From: Paenibacillus jilunlii | GTDB lineage: Bacteria > Bacillota > Bacilli > Paenibacillales > Paenibacillaceae | NCBI RefSeq assembly: GCF_900102965.1 | Contig: NZ_FNGM01000031.1 | Location: 1-57,488, forward strand | Direction: 5' to 3' | DNA length: 57,488 nt | Shown: positions 24,295 to 32,955 of the stretch, piece after piece | Position numbering within the stretch: position 1 is the stretch's first letter | Layout: each line of letters starts with the position of its first letter | Translations under genes and position numbers: made by a program | Notes under the pieces: generated by a model | Database searches by the model: none | What the model was told of the DNA's origin: nothing | Seen by the model: only the letters and a program-made list of their open reading frames with translations

Positions 24295-26052
24295 TTATAC
24301 CTCGCGGAGTAACATATATCCGTAGGCGGGTATATGGAGCTCTCCCCGTTCCCCGATGTCTGCCGGCTGCTGGAGCTCCTGGTTGATCCAGGTGCTCTCT
24401 GATTTAAGCGCTGAAACTTGAGCGTCCATGGGAAATTCGGAGTTGTTCATGATTACCAGGAACCGGTCGTGCTCATCCCACCGTTCATAAACAAGCAGCG
24501 CAGGGTGCTCAGGGTGCTCCAGAAACTTAATCGCGCTGCTGCGGAATGCGGAGTTTGATTTGCGCAGCCGGATGGCCCAGCGGTAATACTCCAGAAGATC
24601 CTGATTCTGTTTCAAGGGGTCCCATTCCATGCATTTCCGGTTGTGTGGATCATACTCCCCATCCATGCCGATTTCATCCCCGTAATAAATACAAGGCGTG
24701 CCCTGAAAGGTCATCAGGAACAGAAAGGCCAATTTCAGCCGCCGGGTATCCCCGCCGCAAAGGGTCAGGAAACGTACGGTATCGTGGCTGTCCAGCAAAT
24801 TAAAGGAAACTTCCGTAATCTGCTGCGGATAATTGGCCAGCAAAGCTCCGACCGACCGCGAGAACTGCCCGGCATCGGTCTGCTTACGGGCAAAAAAGTT
24901 CAGCATCATATTCAGCAGCTGATAATTCATTACGGCGTCGAACTGATCTCCAAGCAGCCATGGCAAGGAATCATGCATGATTTCTCCAACGAGGTAAGCA
25001 TCGGGATTGATCTGTTTGACCATAGTGCGGAAATCGCGCCAGAATTGATGGGAAACCTCATTGGCGACATCCAGGCGCCATCCGTCTACACCGATTTCCT
25101 CAATCCAATAGCGGCCGACTTTCAGCAGATATTCCTTGACTTCCGGATTCGCAGTGTTAAATTTAGGCATGATCGGCTCAAAGGCGAAGGTATCATAGGT
25201 GGGGATTCCCTCGTTGACTCCGGGGGGCCACTCTTTGACATGAAACCAGTCAGCATAACGCGAAGCGCGCCCGTTCTCCAGCACATCCATAAATGGCGGA
25301 AAAGTATGGCCGCAATGGTTAAATACGCCGTCCAGCACCACACGGATTCCCTTCGCATGGCAGGCATCCACAAGTTCCTTCAGCAGTTCATTCGTCCCGA
25401 AATGGGGGTCTATTCTTAAATAATCTGCGGTGTCGTATTTGTGATTGGTGGTTGCTGTAAAGAGAGGGTTGAAATAAATGGCGTTAATGCCAAGTGTGCA
25501 CAGGTAATCCAAATGCTTCAGCACGCCTTGCAGATCTCCGCCAAAAAAATTCGTTGGGCTCGGTGTGCCTCCCCATTCCAGTACGCCTTCGGGATCATTG
25601 GAAGGGTCCCCGTTCGCAAAACGTTCCGGGAATATCTGATAAAAAATAGCATCCTTCACCCAAGCAGGCGGCCGGTGCACATCTTCAGGGCTCAGTATTG
25701 GAAAGTCAAACAAGCCCTCATAGATAACTTCAGGGGGCTGTTCAAGAAACCCCTTTTCAAGATAATATATGGTATTTCCGTCTTGGTGCAGCGCAAAATA
25801 ATAAGCCAGCCGGCGGTGGGGCGGCTGAACGGCTGCCTGCCAGTAATCGAACAAACTATCGCTGGACAGACGTTCCATTGAATAAACGGAATGGGTCCTG
25901 TCCCAGCCGTATTTGTCCCCGCAAATCAAATCTACCTGTGATACATCGTCCCGTTTCGTCCGGAGGCGAATATGAATTGCAGTCTCGTCGTAGGCATAAG
26001 ACCAGTTCTGGCCCATCCGGTGATAAACGCTTTCCAGGTGAATCATACCCAT
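24295..26052 (-). CDS. Cyclomaltodextrinase/neopullulanase, GH13_20
   Basis: The 585-residue enzyme has an N-terminal CBM34-type domain (IHLESVYHRMGQNWSYAYDE) and a GH13 barrel. Catalytic motifs are GWRLDVANE (nucleophile Asp near 328), LVGEIMHD (acid Glu near 356) and LDSHDT (Asp near 421), with VFNHCG upstream. MPKFNT, rather than an extended signal, marks the neopullulanase/cyclodextrinase group. It should open cyclodextrins and cut linear maltodextrins in the cytosol, as no signal peptide is present. The ATG at 26052 is five bases after AAGGG; the ATG at 26046 is the alternative. The frame is open upstream, but that is the leader. Divergent from the maltodextrin transporter. Confidence 0.92.
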   Translation of the reverse strand: MGMIHLESVYHRMGQNWSYAYDETAIHIRLRTKRDDVSQVDLICGDKYGWDRTHSVYSMERLSSDSLFDYWQAAVQPPHRRLAYYFALHQDGNTIYYLEKGFLEQPPEVIYEGLFDFPILSPEDVHRPPAWVKDAIFYQIFPERFANGDPSNDPEGVLEWGGTPSPTNFFGGDLQGVLKHLDYLCTLGINAIYFNPLFTATTNHKYDTADYLRIDPHFGTNELLKELVDACHAKGIRVVLDGVFNHCGHTFPPFMDVLENGRASRYADWFHVKEWPPGVNEGIPTYDTFAFEPIMPKFNTANPEVKEYLLKVGRYWIEEIGVDGWRLDVANEVSHQFWRDFRTMVKQINPDAYLVGEIMHDSLPWLLGDQFDAVMNYQLLNMMLNFFARKQTDAGQFSRSVGALLANYPQQITEVSFNLLDSHDTVRFLTLCGGDTRRLKLAFLFLMTFQGTPCIYYGDEIGMDGEYDPHNRKCMEWDPLKQNQDLLEYYRWAIRLRKSNSAFRSSAIKFLEHPEHPALLVYERWDEHDRFLVIMNNSEFPMDAQVSALKSESTWINQELQQPADIGERGELHIPAYGYMLLREV

Positions 26053-26077
26053 TTCATCCCTTCGCGGCAGCAAACGC

Positions 26078-26134
26078 AAAAAAGGTTCAACCTCACAATT
26101 GTGGAGGTTGAACCCTTTCGGCTTCATTGCCTTT
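26078..26134 (-). promoter_or_regulatory. Attenuator leader of the cyclomaltodextrinase gene
   Basis: The leader starts with AAATTTAAAGGCAATG (motif AAAGGCAATG at 26134-26125). It then runs through GAAAGGGTTCAACCTCC to an intrinsic terminator whose stem is GGTTCAACCTC/GAGGTTGAACC, followed by TTTTTT (26115-26078). The terminator lies about 25 bases before the start codon, so expression must depend on read-through. The same motif order occurs on the other strand at 26370-26436 before the transporter genes. Confidence 0.75.
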
Positions 26135-26146
26135 AAATTTTCCTGC

Positions 26147-26183
26147 ATCATAACACAGGTTTTCCGCTTATGGCAAGCGCTTA
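26147..26183 (-). promoter_or_regulatory. Promoter with cre-like box, cyclomaltodextrinase
   Basis: On the minus strand: TTGCCA, 18 bases, TATGAT. AAGCGCTTGCC overlaps the -35 and resembles the centre of the CcpA cre operator, so carbon catabolite repression is likely. Confidence 0.6.
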
Positions 26184-26289
26184 TTTTTATTAAGCCAGGA
26201 GGGGAGAAAAATGGAGAGATACTTAGATAACGGTTCAATACAGAAGAAAACAATGTGGAAAGATTGAAAAAACGGGGGGATATTTAAAA

Positions 26290-26325
26290 TAAAGCGCTTG
26301 CATTGAAATTTCCGGTTATTATAGA
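26290..26325 (+). promoter_or_regulatory. Promoter with cre-like box, maltodextrin transporter
   Basis: TTGCAT, 16 bases, TATAGA. AAAGCGCTTGCA overlaps the -35, the same arrangement as at the divergent promoter, consistent with CcpA control. Confidence 0.65.
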
Positions 26326-26369
26326 ATGAGGGCAAACAAACTTAGTCATCAGTAAATACACTAAATTTT

Positions 26370-26436
26370 AAAGGCAATGTTACCTGTAAAGGTACAACCT
26401 CGGCACTTTGTGCAATAGGGGTTGTGCCTTTTTTTA
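26370..26436 (+). promoter_or_regulatory. Attenuator leader of the maltodextrin transporter operon
   Basis: AAAGGCAATG (26370-26379), nine bases, then AAAGGTACAACC, which pairs with GGTTGTGCCTT and is followed by TTTTTTT (terminator about 26389-26436). A small inner hairpin, GCAC/GTGC, sits in the loop. The motif and the AAAGG-CAACCTC start of the stem are shared with the divergent cyclomaltodextrinase leader. Read-through is needed to reach the binding-protein gene. Confidence 0.75.
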
Positions 26437-26498
26437 TTTGCCTGAATTGGTGTGAGAGACAGGTTTGTTCAATGAGCATTTACAGGGGAGATGAGTAC

Positions 26499-27821
26499 AT
26501 GAAGAGATTTAAGCGTTCCAAAATGAATGCGGTATCATTGATGGTGGTTCTATGTATGCTTCTGGTTATGACGGCCACAGCCTGCAGCTCAGGCAGCCCG
26601 GATACCGCCTCCAGCCCGAAGAGCGGGAGCAACCCGCCCGCCGAAACTTCTGCTCCGGAGAATACCGCCGATCCGGAAATGGAGCCGGAGCAGGGAGCAA
26701 AGCTGATGGTTTGGGAAGCCAAGGAGCAGCTTGACTACATGAAGGAGGTTGCCGCCGATTTTGAAAAAAAATACGGTGTCCCCGTCACCGTTGAAGAATT
26801 GGCAGGTGGTGACCAGGGGGGAAGGCTGGCTACGGATGGTCCATCCAAGCTTGCGGCCGATGTGCTGACCCTTCCGCATGACCAGATCAGCCAGGCCGTC
26901 AAAGCCGGTCTGCTGTTGCCCAATGATGTGTTTGAGGAGGAAACGAAAGCAAGCATGGTGGAGACAGCGGTGCAGGCATCATCCTATGATGGGGTTCTAT
27001 ACGGTTATCCCAAGTCGGTAGAGACTTATGCGCTATTTTATAATAAGGATCTGATTCCTGAGGCCCCCAAGACCTGGGATGATATTATAGCTTTTGCCAA
27101 TACGTACAATAAACCGAAAGAAAACAAATTTGCAGTCATGTGGGAATTTGTCGGGTATTATACGTATCCGTTTATCGGCAGCTTTGGCGGCTATATTTTT
27201 GGCGACGGCAATAGCAATCCGCAGGATATCGGCTTGAATAATGAAGGTACAATCAAAGGGTTCACTTTTCTCCAGAGCCTGAAAAAAATCCTGCCGCTCA
27301 ATGCGGGAGACATTACCTTTGATGTAAAAACCCAGCTGTTCCAGGAAGGAAAGCTCGCAATGAATATTGACGGCCCGTGGTCTACAGCGTCGTTCAAGGA
27401 TCATGTCAATTTTGGAGTGGTACCGCTTCCAAAAGGGCCTGGCGGGGAGGAAATGATATCTTTCTCTGGCGTCAAATCCTATTATGTTAACTCGTATACC
27501 GCTTATCCCGTTGCCGCCCGGTTATTCGCACATTTTGCCAGCAGCAAGGAAAATCAGCTTAAAAATTATAAAATGACCGGAGCGATTCCTGCAAGCATTG
27601 AAGCCGGAGAATCACAAGAAATAAAAAATGACCCCATTACCCTCGGGTTCTTTGAGCAGTTCCAGCACTCCGTGCCAATGCCTGCGATATCGGAAGTCAA
27701 CGCCGTATGGGAACCCTTGAAGGCCGCATTTGTGTCCTTGTGGAATGATCCGGGTCTTGATGTCAAGCAGACCATGGATCAGACGGTTAAGACGATTCGT
27801 TCCGATCTGGAGTCGAAATAA
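26499..27821 (+). CDS. Maltodextrin ABC transporter, substrate-binding lipoprotein (MalE-like)
   Basis: The 440-residue protein starts at the ATG behind CAGGGGAG. It has a lipoprotein signal ending MTATAC-SS, so the Cys near residue 30 is the lipid anchor. The mature domain is a cluster B/D sugar-binding fold (KLMVWEAKEQLDYMKEVAAD, ADVLTLPHDQISQAVKAGLL, GYPKSVETYALFYNKDLIP, LAMNIDGPWSTASFK), closest to MalE/MdxE types. Two permease genes and the divergent cyclomaltodextrinase point to malto-oligosaccharides or cyclodextrins. No ATPase is present; a shared MsmX-type ATPase elsewhere is likely. Confidence 0.92.
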   Translation: MKRFKRSKMNAVSLMVVLCMLLVMTATACSSGSPDTASSPKSGSNPPAETSAPENTADPEMEPEQGAKLMVWEAKEQLDYMKEVAADFEKKYGVPVTVEELAGGDQGGRLATDGPSKLAADVLTLPHDQISQAVKAGLLLPNDVFEEETKASMVETAVQASSYDGVLYGYPKSVETYALFYNKDLIPEAPKTWDDIIAFANTYNKPKENKFAVMWEFVGYYTYPFIGSFGGYIFGDGNSNPQDIGLNNEGTIKGFTFLQSLKKILPLNAGDITFDVKTQLFQEGKLAMNIDGPWSTASFKDHVNFGVVPLPKGPGGEEMISFSGVKSYYVNSYTAYPVAARLFAHFASSKENQLKNYKMTGAIPASIEAGESQEIKNDPITLGFFEQFQHSVPMPAISEVNAVWEPLKAAFVSLWNDPGLDVKQTMDQTVKTIRSDLESK

Positions 27822-27840
27822 AGGACAGGTGGTTTGACTT

Positions 27841-29148
27841 ATGCCAAAAAAAACAGGCGCAGCGGTGCTTTCGGCTGTAATCCCGGGCCTGGGCCAGATG
27901 TACAATCGGCAGTGGTTGAAAGGGCTGGCGTTCCTGCTGACAGGTATGGCCTGGTTCTATTTCATGATCCATGGTTTGACCGGGCATCTGCGCGGTCTGA
28001 TTACACTAGGCGAGCTGCCAAGCCACATGGTCAAGGTAGGTAAGATGACCCGGATGGTAGAGGGCGACCACTCCATTTTCATGATGATTGACGGTCTGAT
28101 GGCCCTGCTTGCGCTGCTCTTGTACTGCGGATTTTATCTGCTGAATATCAGAGATGCCTTCATGGTCGGAGCTGCGCGGGCGAGACAGGAGAAGATCCGG
28201 TCCTTCGGTCAATCGCTTAGGTATATGGGCCGCAGGCATTTTGCCTATCTGGTGCTGGCAATTCCCTTAACCGCTATAGTTTTTCTGACGATCCTGCCGC
28301 TGGTGTTCTCGGTGCTCCTGGCGTTTACCAACTATGCGGACCCGATTCTGCCCCCGGCTAATCTGGTGGACTGGGTCGGCTTCGGCAACTTTAAGAAGAT
28401 GCTGAGTCTGGATGTATGGAGCTCCACTTTTGGCGGTATTCTGACATGGACCTTGTGCTGGGCGGTTATTGCCACGGTAACAACTTACATCGGAGGGGTC
28501 CTTGTCGCTGTGCTCATTCACCAGCCGCGCGTCCGCTTCAAAAAGCTGTGGCGGACTCTGCTGATCGTGCCTTTTGCCATTCCCAATATGATCTCGCTGC
28601 TCGTGATGCGCAATATGTTCAACAACCAGTTCGGACCGGTCAATAAATATCTGGGAATGATTGGGCTTAACGGCCTGCCTTGGCTGACAGACCCGTTCTG
28701 GGCTAAAGTCACCGTTATACTGGCCAACATGTGGATCGGCATTCCGGTTACGATGATCCTTGCCTTCGGTGTGCTGACGACCATACCGAGGGATTTGTAT
28801 GAGGCAGCCGAAGTAGACGGTGCCGGATCAGCGCATAAGTTCCGGATGATTACGCTGCCCATGGTGCTTTTTGCAACCGCCCCCATTCTTATTATGCAAT
28901 TCGCAGGCAATATCAACAGCTTCAATGTGATCTATCTTATGACCAACGGAGAGCCGGTCAATCCTCATTATCAATATGCGGGCGACACCGATCTGCTCGT
29001 GACCTGGCTGTATAAATTGGCGCTGAACCAATCGCAATACAGCTTCGCTTCCGTCATCGGAATTATCATTTTCCTGCTGGTCGCCACATTTTCTATCTGG
29101 AGCTACCGCCGGACACGATCCTATAAAGAGGAGGACATGATCACATGA
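27841..29148 (+). CDS. Maltodextrin ABC transporter permease, MalF-like
   Basis: The 435-residue membrane protein starts 19 bases after the binding-protein stop. The N-terminal part (AVLSAVIPGLGQMYNRQWLK) adds two or three helices before the six-helix permease core, as in MalF. The ATPase-contact EAA loop reads YEAAEVDGAGSAHKFRMITL followed by P. With the MalG-like partner it forms the membrane channel of the importer. The stop overlaps the next start by four bases (ATGA). Confidence 0.92.
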   Translation: MPKKTGAAVLSAVIPGLGQMYNRQWLKGLAFLLTGMAWFYFMIHGLTGHLRGLITLGELPSHMVKVGKMTRMVEGDHSIFMMIDGLMALLALLLYCGFYLLNIRDAFMVGAARARQEKIRSFGQSLRYMGRRHFAYLVLAIPLTAIVFLTILPLVFSVLLAFTNYADPILPPANLVDWVGFGNFKKMLSLDVWSSTFGGILTWTLCWAVIATVTTYIGGVLVAVLIHQPRVRFKKLWRTLLIVPFAIPNMISLLVMRNMFNNQFGPVNKYLGMIGLNGLPWLTDPFWAKVTVILANMWIGIPVTMILAFGVLTTIPRDLYEAAEVDGAGSAHKFRMITLPMVLFATAPILIMQFAGNINSFNVIYLMTNGEPVNPHYQYAGDTDLLVTWLYKLALNQSQYSFASVIGIIIFLLVATFSIWSYRRTRSYKEEDMIT

Positions 29149-29981
29149 ACCGGAAACCGGAGGAAGCCGCAAAAACGATTGGCAGCTATACCTTGCTTAT
29201 TCTGCTCAGCTGCATCAGCTTGTTCCCCGCTTTTTGGATTGTGATGTCCTCGTTCAAGACGGGAAACAGCCTGTTCAGCGACACCTTGATTCCGCGCAAG
29301 ATGACCTTTGTTCATTATCAGGAGTTATTTGAGCAGACCAAGTATCTGAAGTGGTTCCTGAACACACTCAAAGTTGCAGCGCTCTCGACACTGATTGGCA
29401 CCTCTCTTTTGCTGCTGGCCTCTTATGCTATATCCCGGTATCGTTTTGCGGGCAGAAAAAGCATGCTGACGGCGTTTCTGGTTCTGCAAATGTTCCCGGG
29501 GTTCATGGCGATGATTGCCATTTACGTGCTGCTGAACACACTGGGGCTGCTGAATTCGCACTGGGCCCTTGTGCTTGTTTATAGCAGCGGATCGATCATT
29601 ACGAACGTCTTTGTAGCCAAAGGTTTCTTTGACACCATTCCGAAGAGCCTGGAGGATGCCGCGCGGATCGACGGGGCGAGCCACATGAAAGTGTTCTTTT
29701 CCATTATGATGCCGCTGTCGAAGCCAATGCTCACCTATGCCAGTCTGATGATCTTTAACGGCTGCTTTGTGGACTTTATATTCGCTGATCTTATTCTGCG
29801 CACAGAGGAGAAGAGGACGCTTGCGGTTGGCCTGTTCCGCATGGTGAATCAGAGCAATTCGACCGAATTTACCCTATTCGCAGCAGGCGCGGTGCTGGTT
29901 GCTCTCCCGGTAACACTGCTCTTTATATTTCTGCAGCGGTTCCTGATTGAAGGCCTGACTGCAGGCGCGATGAAAGGCTGA
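29145..29981 (+). CDS. Maltodextrin ABC transporter permease, MalG-like
   Basis: This 278-residue six-helix permease is translationally coupled to the MalF-like gene. The EAA loop is LEDAARIDGASHMKVFFSIM followed by MPLS. The C-terminus (QRFLIEGLTAGAMKG) is the typical MalG ending. A terminator follows, so the operon is binding protein, MalF, MalG without an ATPase or regulator. Confidence 0.93.
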   Translation: MNRKPEEAAKTIGSYTLLILLSCISLFPAFWIVMSSFKTGNSLFSDTLIPRKMTFVHYQELFEQTKYLKWFLNTLKVAALSTLIGTSLLLLASYAISRYRFAGRKSMLTAFLVLQMFPGFMAMIAIYVLLNTLGLLNSHWALVLVYSSGSIITNVFVAKGFFDTIPKSLEDAARIDGASHMKVFFSIMMPLSKPMLTYASLMIFNGCFVDFIFADLILRTEEKRTLAVGLFRMVNQSNSTEFTLFAAGAVLVALPVTLLFIFLQRFLIEGLTAGAMKG

Positions 29982-30020
29982 CTGGGGCCAGGCGGATAAA
30001 CGGCATAAATCAATAATTGG

Positions 30021-30073
30021 CCACCTTGCGGGAATCTGCAGTTTCGTCTACAGTTCCCGCAGGTGGTTTTTTT
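30021..30073 (+). terminator. Terminator of the maltodextrin transporter operon
   Basis: CCACCT-GCGGGAA pairs with TTCCCGC-GGTGG, one bulge on each side, followed by TTTTTTT. Confidence 0.9.
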
Positions 30074-30219
30074 GCATGGAATAATATAGTAAACAGGCTG
30101 ATTGACCAGGAAGGGATACGGGTAAAAAATACATAATTACAGCGCCTATGACAACAATCAATTGAGAAGCAGCCATACCCTGAGGTAAGGATAAGGTTCC
30201 TACATCATTGGAGGTGCAT

Positions 30220-30945
30220 ATGATTATGATCAAAGTAATTACATCAGCAGAGCGCCATACTTCGAATAGAGAATGGATACACAGTGAGTTCAGCTTTTCT
30301 TTTGCCGATTATGATGACCCGAACAATGCGCACTTTGGAGCCTTACTGGCCCATAACGACAATGAGCTGAGTCCCGGGCAAGGCATGCATGAGCATCCGC
30401 ATCATGATCTGGAGATTATTACTTATGTAGTATCCGGGGTGCTGAAGCATCAGGATGATCTCGGCAATCATGCAGAACTGCAAGGGGGGAGTGTCCAGGT
30501 CATGAGTGCGGGGACGGGAATCAATCATTCGGAAACGAACCCGTCAGACAGCGAACATGCCCGTTTCCTGCAAATATGGCTGCTCCCGGATCAGCCGGGG
30601 TGTCAGCCCAAATGGGATGCAAAGTTCTATCCAAAAGAGCATAAGACCAATACTCTTTTGCCTGTAGCATCAGGAAAAGGGGAAGAGGGTGCGCTAAAGA
30701 TCAATGAGAATGTGACCATCTACCTGTCTTCTCTGGAGCGGAGCCGGGAACTGAAATACGAGCAGCGTGAAGACAGGCGGACGCATATCTATCTCATCTC
30801 CGGCAATCTGGAGATTGCCTGCTCGGATGGAGTATTCCAGCTAGAGCCGGGTGATGCGGCCCGTATCCGCAAGAGCTGTGATCTGAGCCTTAAAGGAACG
30901 GGCAGTGACAGCAACGCGGAGTTCGTACTGATTGACCTTCCATAG
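30220..30945 (+). CDS. Pirin family protein, YhhW/quercetinase-like
   Basis: The 241-residue double cupin has the metal site GMHEHPHHDLEIITYVVSG followed by HQDDLGN and MSAGTGINHSE. Three His and one Glu are expected to bind Fe or another divalent metal. E. coli YhhW of this family shows quercetin 2,3-dioxygenase activity in vitro; the natural role is unclear. The start is the ATG at 30220, five bases after GGAGG; an ATG at 30226 is possible. Single gene bounded by terminators. Confidence 0.9.
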   Translation: MIMIKVITSAERHTSNREWIHSEFSFSFADYDDPNNAHFGALLAHNDNELSPGQGMHEHPHHDLEIITYVVSGVLKHQDDLGNHAELQGGSVQVMSAGTGINHSETNPSDSEHARFLQIWLLPDQPGCQPKWDAKFYPKEHKTNTLLPVASGKGEEGALKINENVTIYLSSLERSRELKYEQREDRRTHIYLISGNLEIACSDGVFQLEPGDAARIRKSCDLSLKGTGSDSNAEFVLIDLP

Positions 30946-30970
30946 CTTCCAGAGCGGGCGAGGCAAAATA

Positions 30971-31017
30971 GAGCCCCATCCTGACATCCATTAGCAGATG
31001 GATGTCGGATGGGGCTC
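30971..31017. terminator. Bidirectional terminator
   Basis: GAGCCCCATC and GATGGGGCTC (with GACATCCAT/ATGGATGTC inside) make a long near-perfect stem between the convergent pirin and DUF1128 genes. Confidence 0.85.
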
Positions 31018-31037
31018 CTGTCCGTGTGTATTCCTTT

Positions 31038-31262
31038 TTATTTGTCCCGCAGGCGTCCAAGCTCGGAGACCAGTGCTTCCACTTGTGAAATGCTCAGCCT
31101 GTCACTGCCCATCGCAACTTCATAAATATCAAGAATATCCTCGTAATTCTTCACTGAAAAGGCAGAGGCCTGCATGGCTGCCGCACTCGCCATCTTCAGC
31201 TTGCTCTTAATGCCCTCAATCATATATTCAACATTTTCCTGGGTAGGCTGCGATAAATCCAT
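31038..31262 (-). CDS. DUF1128 family protein, YfkK-like, 74 aa
   Basis: The short helical protein begins MDLSQPTQENVEYMIEGIKS and contains AFSVKNYEDILDIYEVAMGS and DRLSISQVEALVSELGRLRD. This is the DUF1128 pattern of bacilli (YfkK family), function unknown. The ATG at 31262 has GAGAGG upstream at slightly long spacing. Confidence 0.85.
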   Translation of the reverse strand: MDLSQPTQENVEYMIEGIKSKLKMASAAAMQASAFSVKNYEDILDIYEVAMGSDRLSISQVEALVSELGRLRDK

Positions 31263-31406
31263 TGGGTTTAACAGTCCTCTCTATATATTAATTCAAACAT
31301 TCTAACATGTTTGAGGGCGCAAACACCATTGTTTTGTCCATTTCGCGGATATCTGTTAAATTAGAAGCAATATACGTGCCATAAAAAGCAGAAGGAGGCA
31401 AGGACA

Positions 31407-31973
31407 TTGGCAATCAGGGAGCAGGAAAGCAGAAAACGCAAGAAAATGGATGCTTCCGGGCTGATATTCTTCTTCCGGGAGATCGCGCCCAAGCATCCGC
31501 TGGAGCAGATCACGTTTCTGTGCATTGGCACAGACCGGTCCACAGGTGATGCGCTTGGGCCACTGACCGGCAGCCAGCTCTTGGAGCAAGGCTTTCCGCA
31601 TGTGAGCGGGACAATGCCATCTCCTTGCGACGCAGATAATTTGGAGGCACGGATAGCGGAGATTCCTGCCGGGCAGGTTGTTATTGCCGTTGACGCCTGT
31701 CTCGGTCCCCCGGCTTCCCTTGGCTATTTTCTGACGGCTGCGGAGCCGCTGCGGCCGGCGCAATCGGTAGGGCTGAACCTTCCGGCAGTGGGGCATTACA
31801 GCTTGGCGGCTATTGTAGATGTCAACGGGCCGCGGCCATACCGGACACTGCAGAGTACTCCCCTGTACAGAGTGATGGTAATGGCTAAACAAATTGCCCT
31901 GGCTGCTGCGGCCGGTTTCGGAATGGAGACCGGGAAAGCGTTTCAAGATGGAAGAAATAGCTTAAATAATTAA
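31407..31973 (+). CDS. yyaC: Spore protease YyaC family protein
   Basis: The 188-residue protein starts at TTG eight bases after AGGAGG. The core resembles the germination-protease-related YyaC family: FLCIGTDRSTGDALGPLTGS, VIAVDACLGPPASLGYF, and VGHYSLAAIVDVNG. YyaC is a sporulation-associated, GPR-like putative peptidase of unclear substrate. Its presence supports an endospore-forming host. Single gene. Confidence 0.88.
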   Translation: MAIREQESRKRKKMDASGLIFFFREIAPKHPLEQITFLCIGTDRSTGDALGPLTGSQLLEQGFPHVSGTMPSPCDADNLEARIAEIPAGQVVIAVDACLGPPASLGYFLTAAEPLRPAQSVGLNLPAVGHYSLAAIVDVNGPRPYRTLQSTPLYRVMVMAKQIALAAAAGFGMETGKAFQDGRNSLNN

Positions 31974-32057
31974 GACAAGCAAACCATCTCAGATCACGGA
32001 TCGTCCAGTTGTCCGCGAGCCGTGTTTGACTACTACATAGAAAGAGGGGAAGCTGCC

Positions 32058-32843
32058 ATGGAGATTGTTCGTTGTGAGGGAAGCAATATTTGTTACAGTG
32101 ATCAAGGCAAAGGTGACGTCATTGTACTGCTGCACGGCTTCTGTGGAAGCTCCAGCTACTGGGAGCAGGTGATTCCGCTCTTGAGCGGCAATTACCGGGT
32201 AATCGCTCCGGATTTGCGGGGGCATGGCGTCTCGGATGCTCCGCTCGGGGCGTACAGTATAGATCAGATGGCTGATGATGTGTTGTCCCTGCTTAATGCG
32301 CTGGAGATTCCAGAGTGTTATCTGCTGGGGCATTCCCTTGGCGGCTATATTGCTCTTTCCTTTGCCCAGCGCCACCCCTCCCGTCTGAAAGGATTCGGAC
32401 TGATTCACTCTACCGGCTATCCGGACAGCGGGGAAGCCAGGGAGAACCGTCTGAAAAGTGTCAGCAAGATTCAGAATGAAGGAATCTTCGCTTTTGTGGA
32501 TGGGCTGGTGCCGGGGCTGTTTGCGCCGGGTGCTGCTCCGCAGCATCTCGAACGTACGAAGGAAATTGGTTACAGAACGCCTCCGCAAGGGGCAGTAGGA
32601 GCCGCGATGGCGATGCGTGAGCGTCCTGACCGCCGCGACGTCATCTCAGCCACCGCACTGCCGGTGCTGCTCGTAGCCGGTTCAGAGGACAGCAAGGTGT
32701 CACCGGAGCAGACATTTACCTCGAACAAGCCAAATGTTACCCAGGCAACCATATCTGGGGTAGGGCATATGAGCATGTATGAAGCTCCTGAACGGTTGGC
32801 CGAAATCATCAAGGACTATGTGCACGCGGCTGTGCGCAAATAA
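32058..32843 (+). CDS. Alpha/beta hydrolase
   Basis: The 261-residue enzyme has oxyanion loop LLHGFCGSS, nucleophile Ser in LLGHSLGGY, acid Asp in VAGSEDSKV and His in GVGHMSMYEAPE. This is a complete catalytic triad of the esterase/haloperoxidase-like group. Substrate unknown. The ATG at 32058 follows AGAGGGGAAG. No signal peptide, so it is cytosolic. A terminator follows. Confidence 0.9.
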   Translation: MEIVRCEGSNICYSDQGKGDVIVLLHGFCGSSSYWEQVIPLLSGNYRVIAPDLRGHGVSDAPLGAYSIDQMADDVLSLLNALEIPECYLLGHSLGGYIALSFAQRHPSRLKGFGLIHSTGYPDSGEARENRLKSVSKIQNEGIFAFVDGLVPGLFAPGAAPQHLERTKEIGYRTPPQGAVGAAMAMRERPDRRDVISATALPVLLVAGSEDSKVSPEQTFTSNKPNVTQATISGVGHMSMYEAPERLAEIIKDYVHAAVRK

Positions 32844-32892
32844 CCAGAGACCCTATGCGGGGCAAGATCCCGCGCACAGGACACATGTACAG

Positions 32893-32935
32893 AGGCGGCA
32901 CCCGGCGGAACGGGGCCGCTTCTTTTTATTATTTT
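32893..32935 (+). terminator. Terminator after the alpha/beta hydrolase gene
   Basis: GCGGCACC and GGGGCCGC pair imperfectly around a short loop, followed by TTCTTTTTATTATTTTT. Confidence 0.7.
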
Positions 32936-32955
32936 TGAAAATTAGGATTTCCCTT

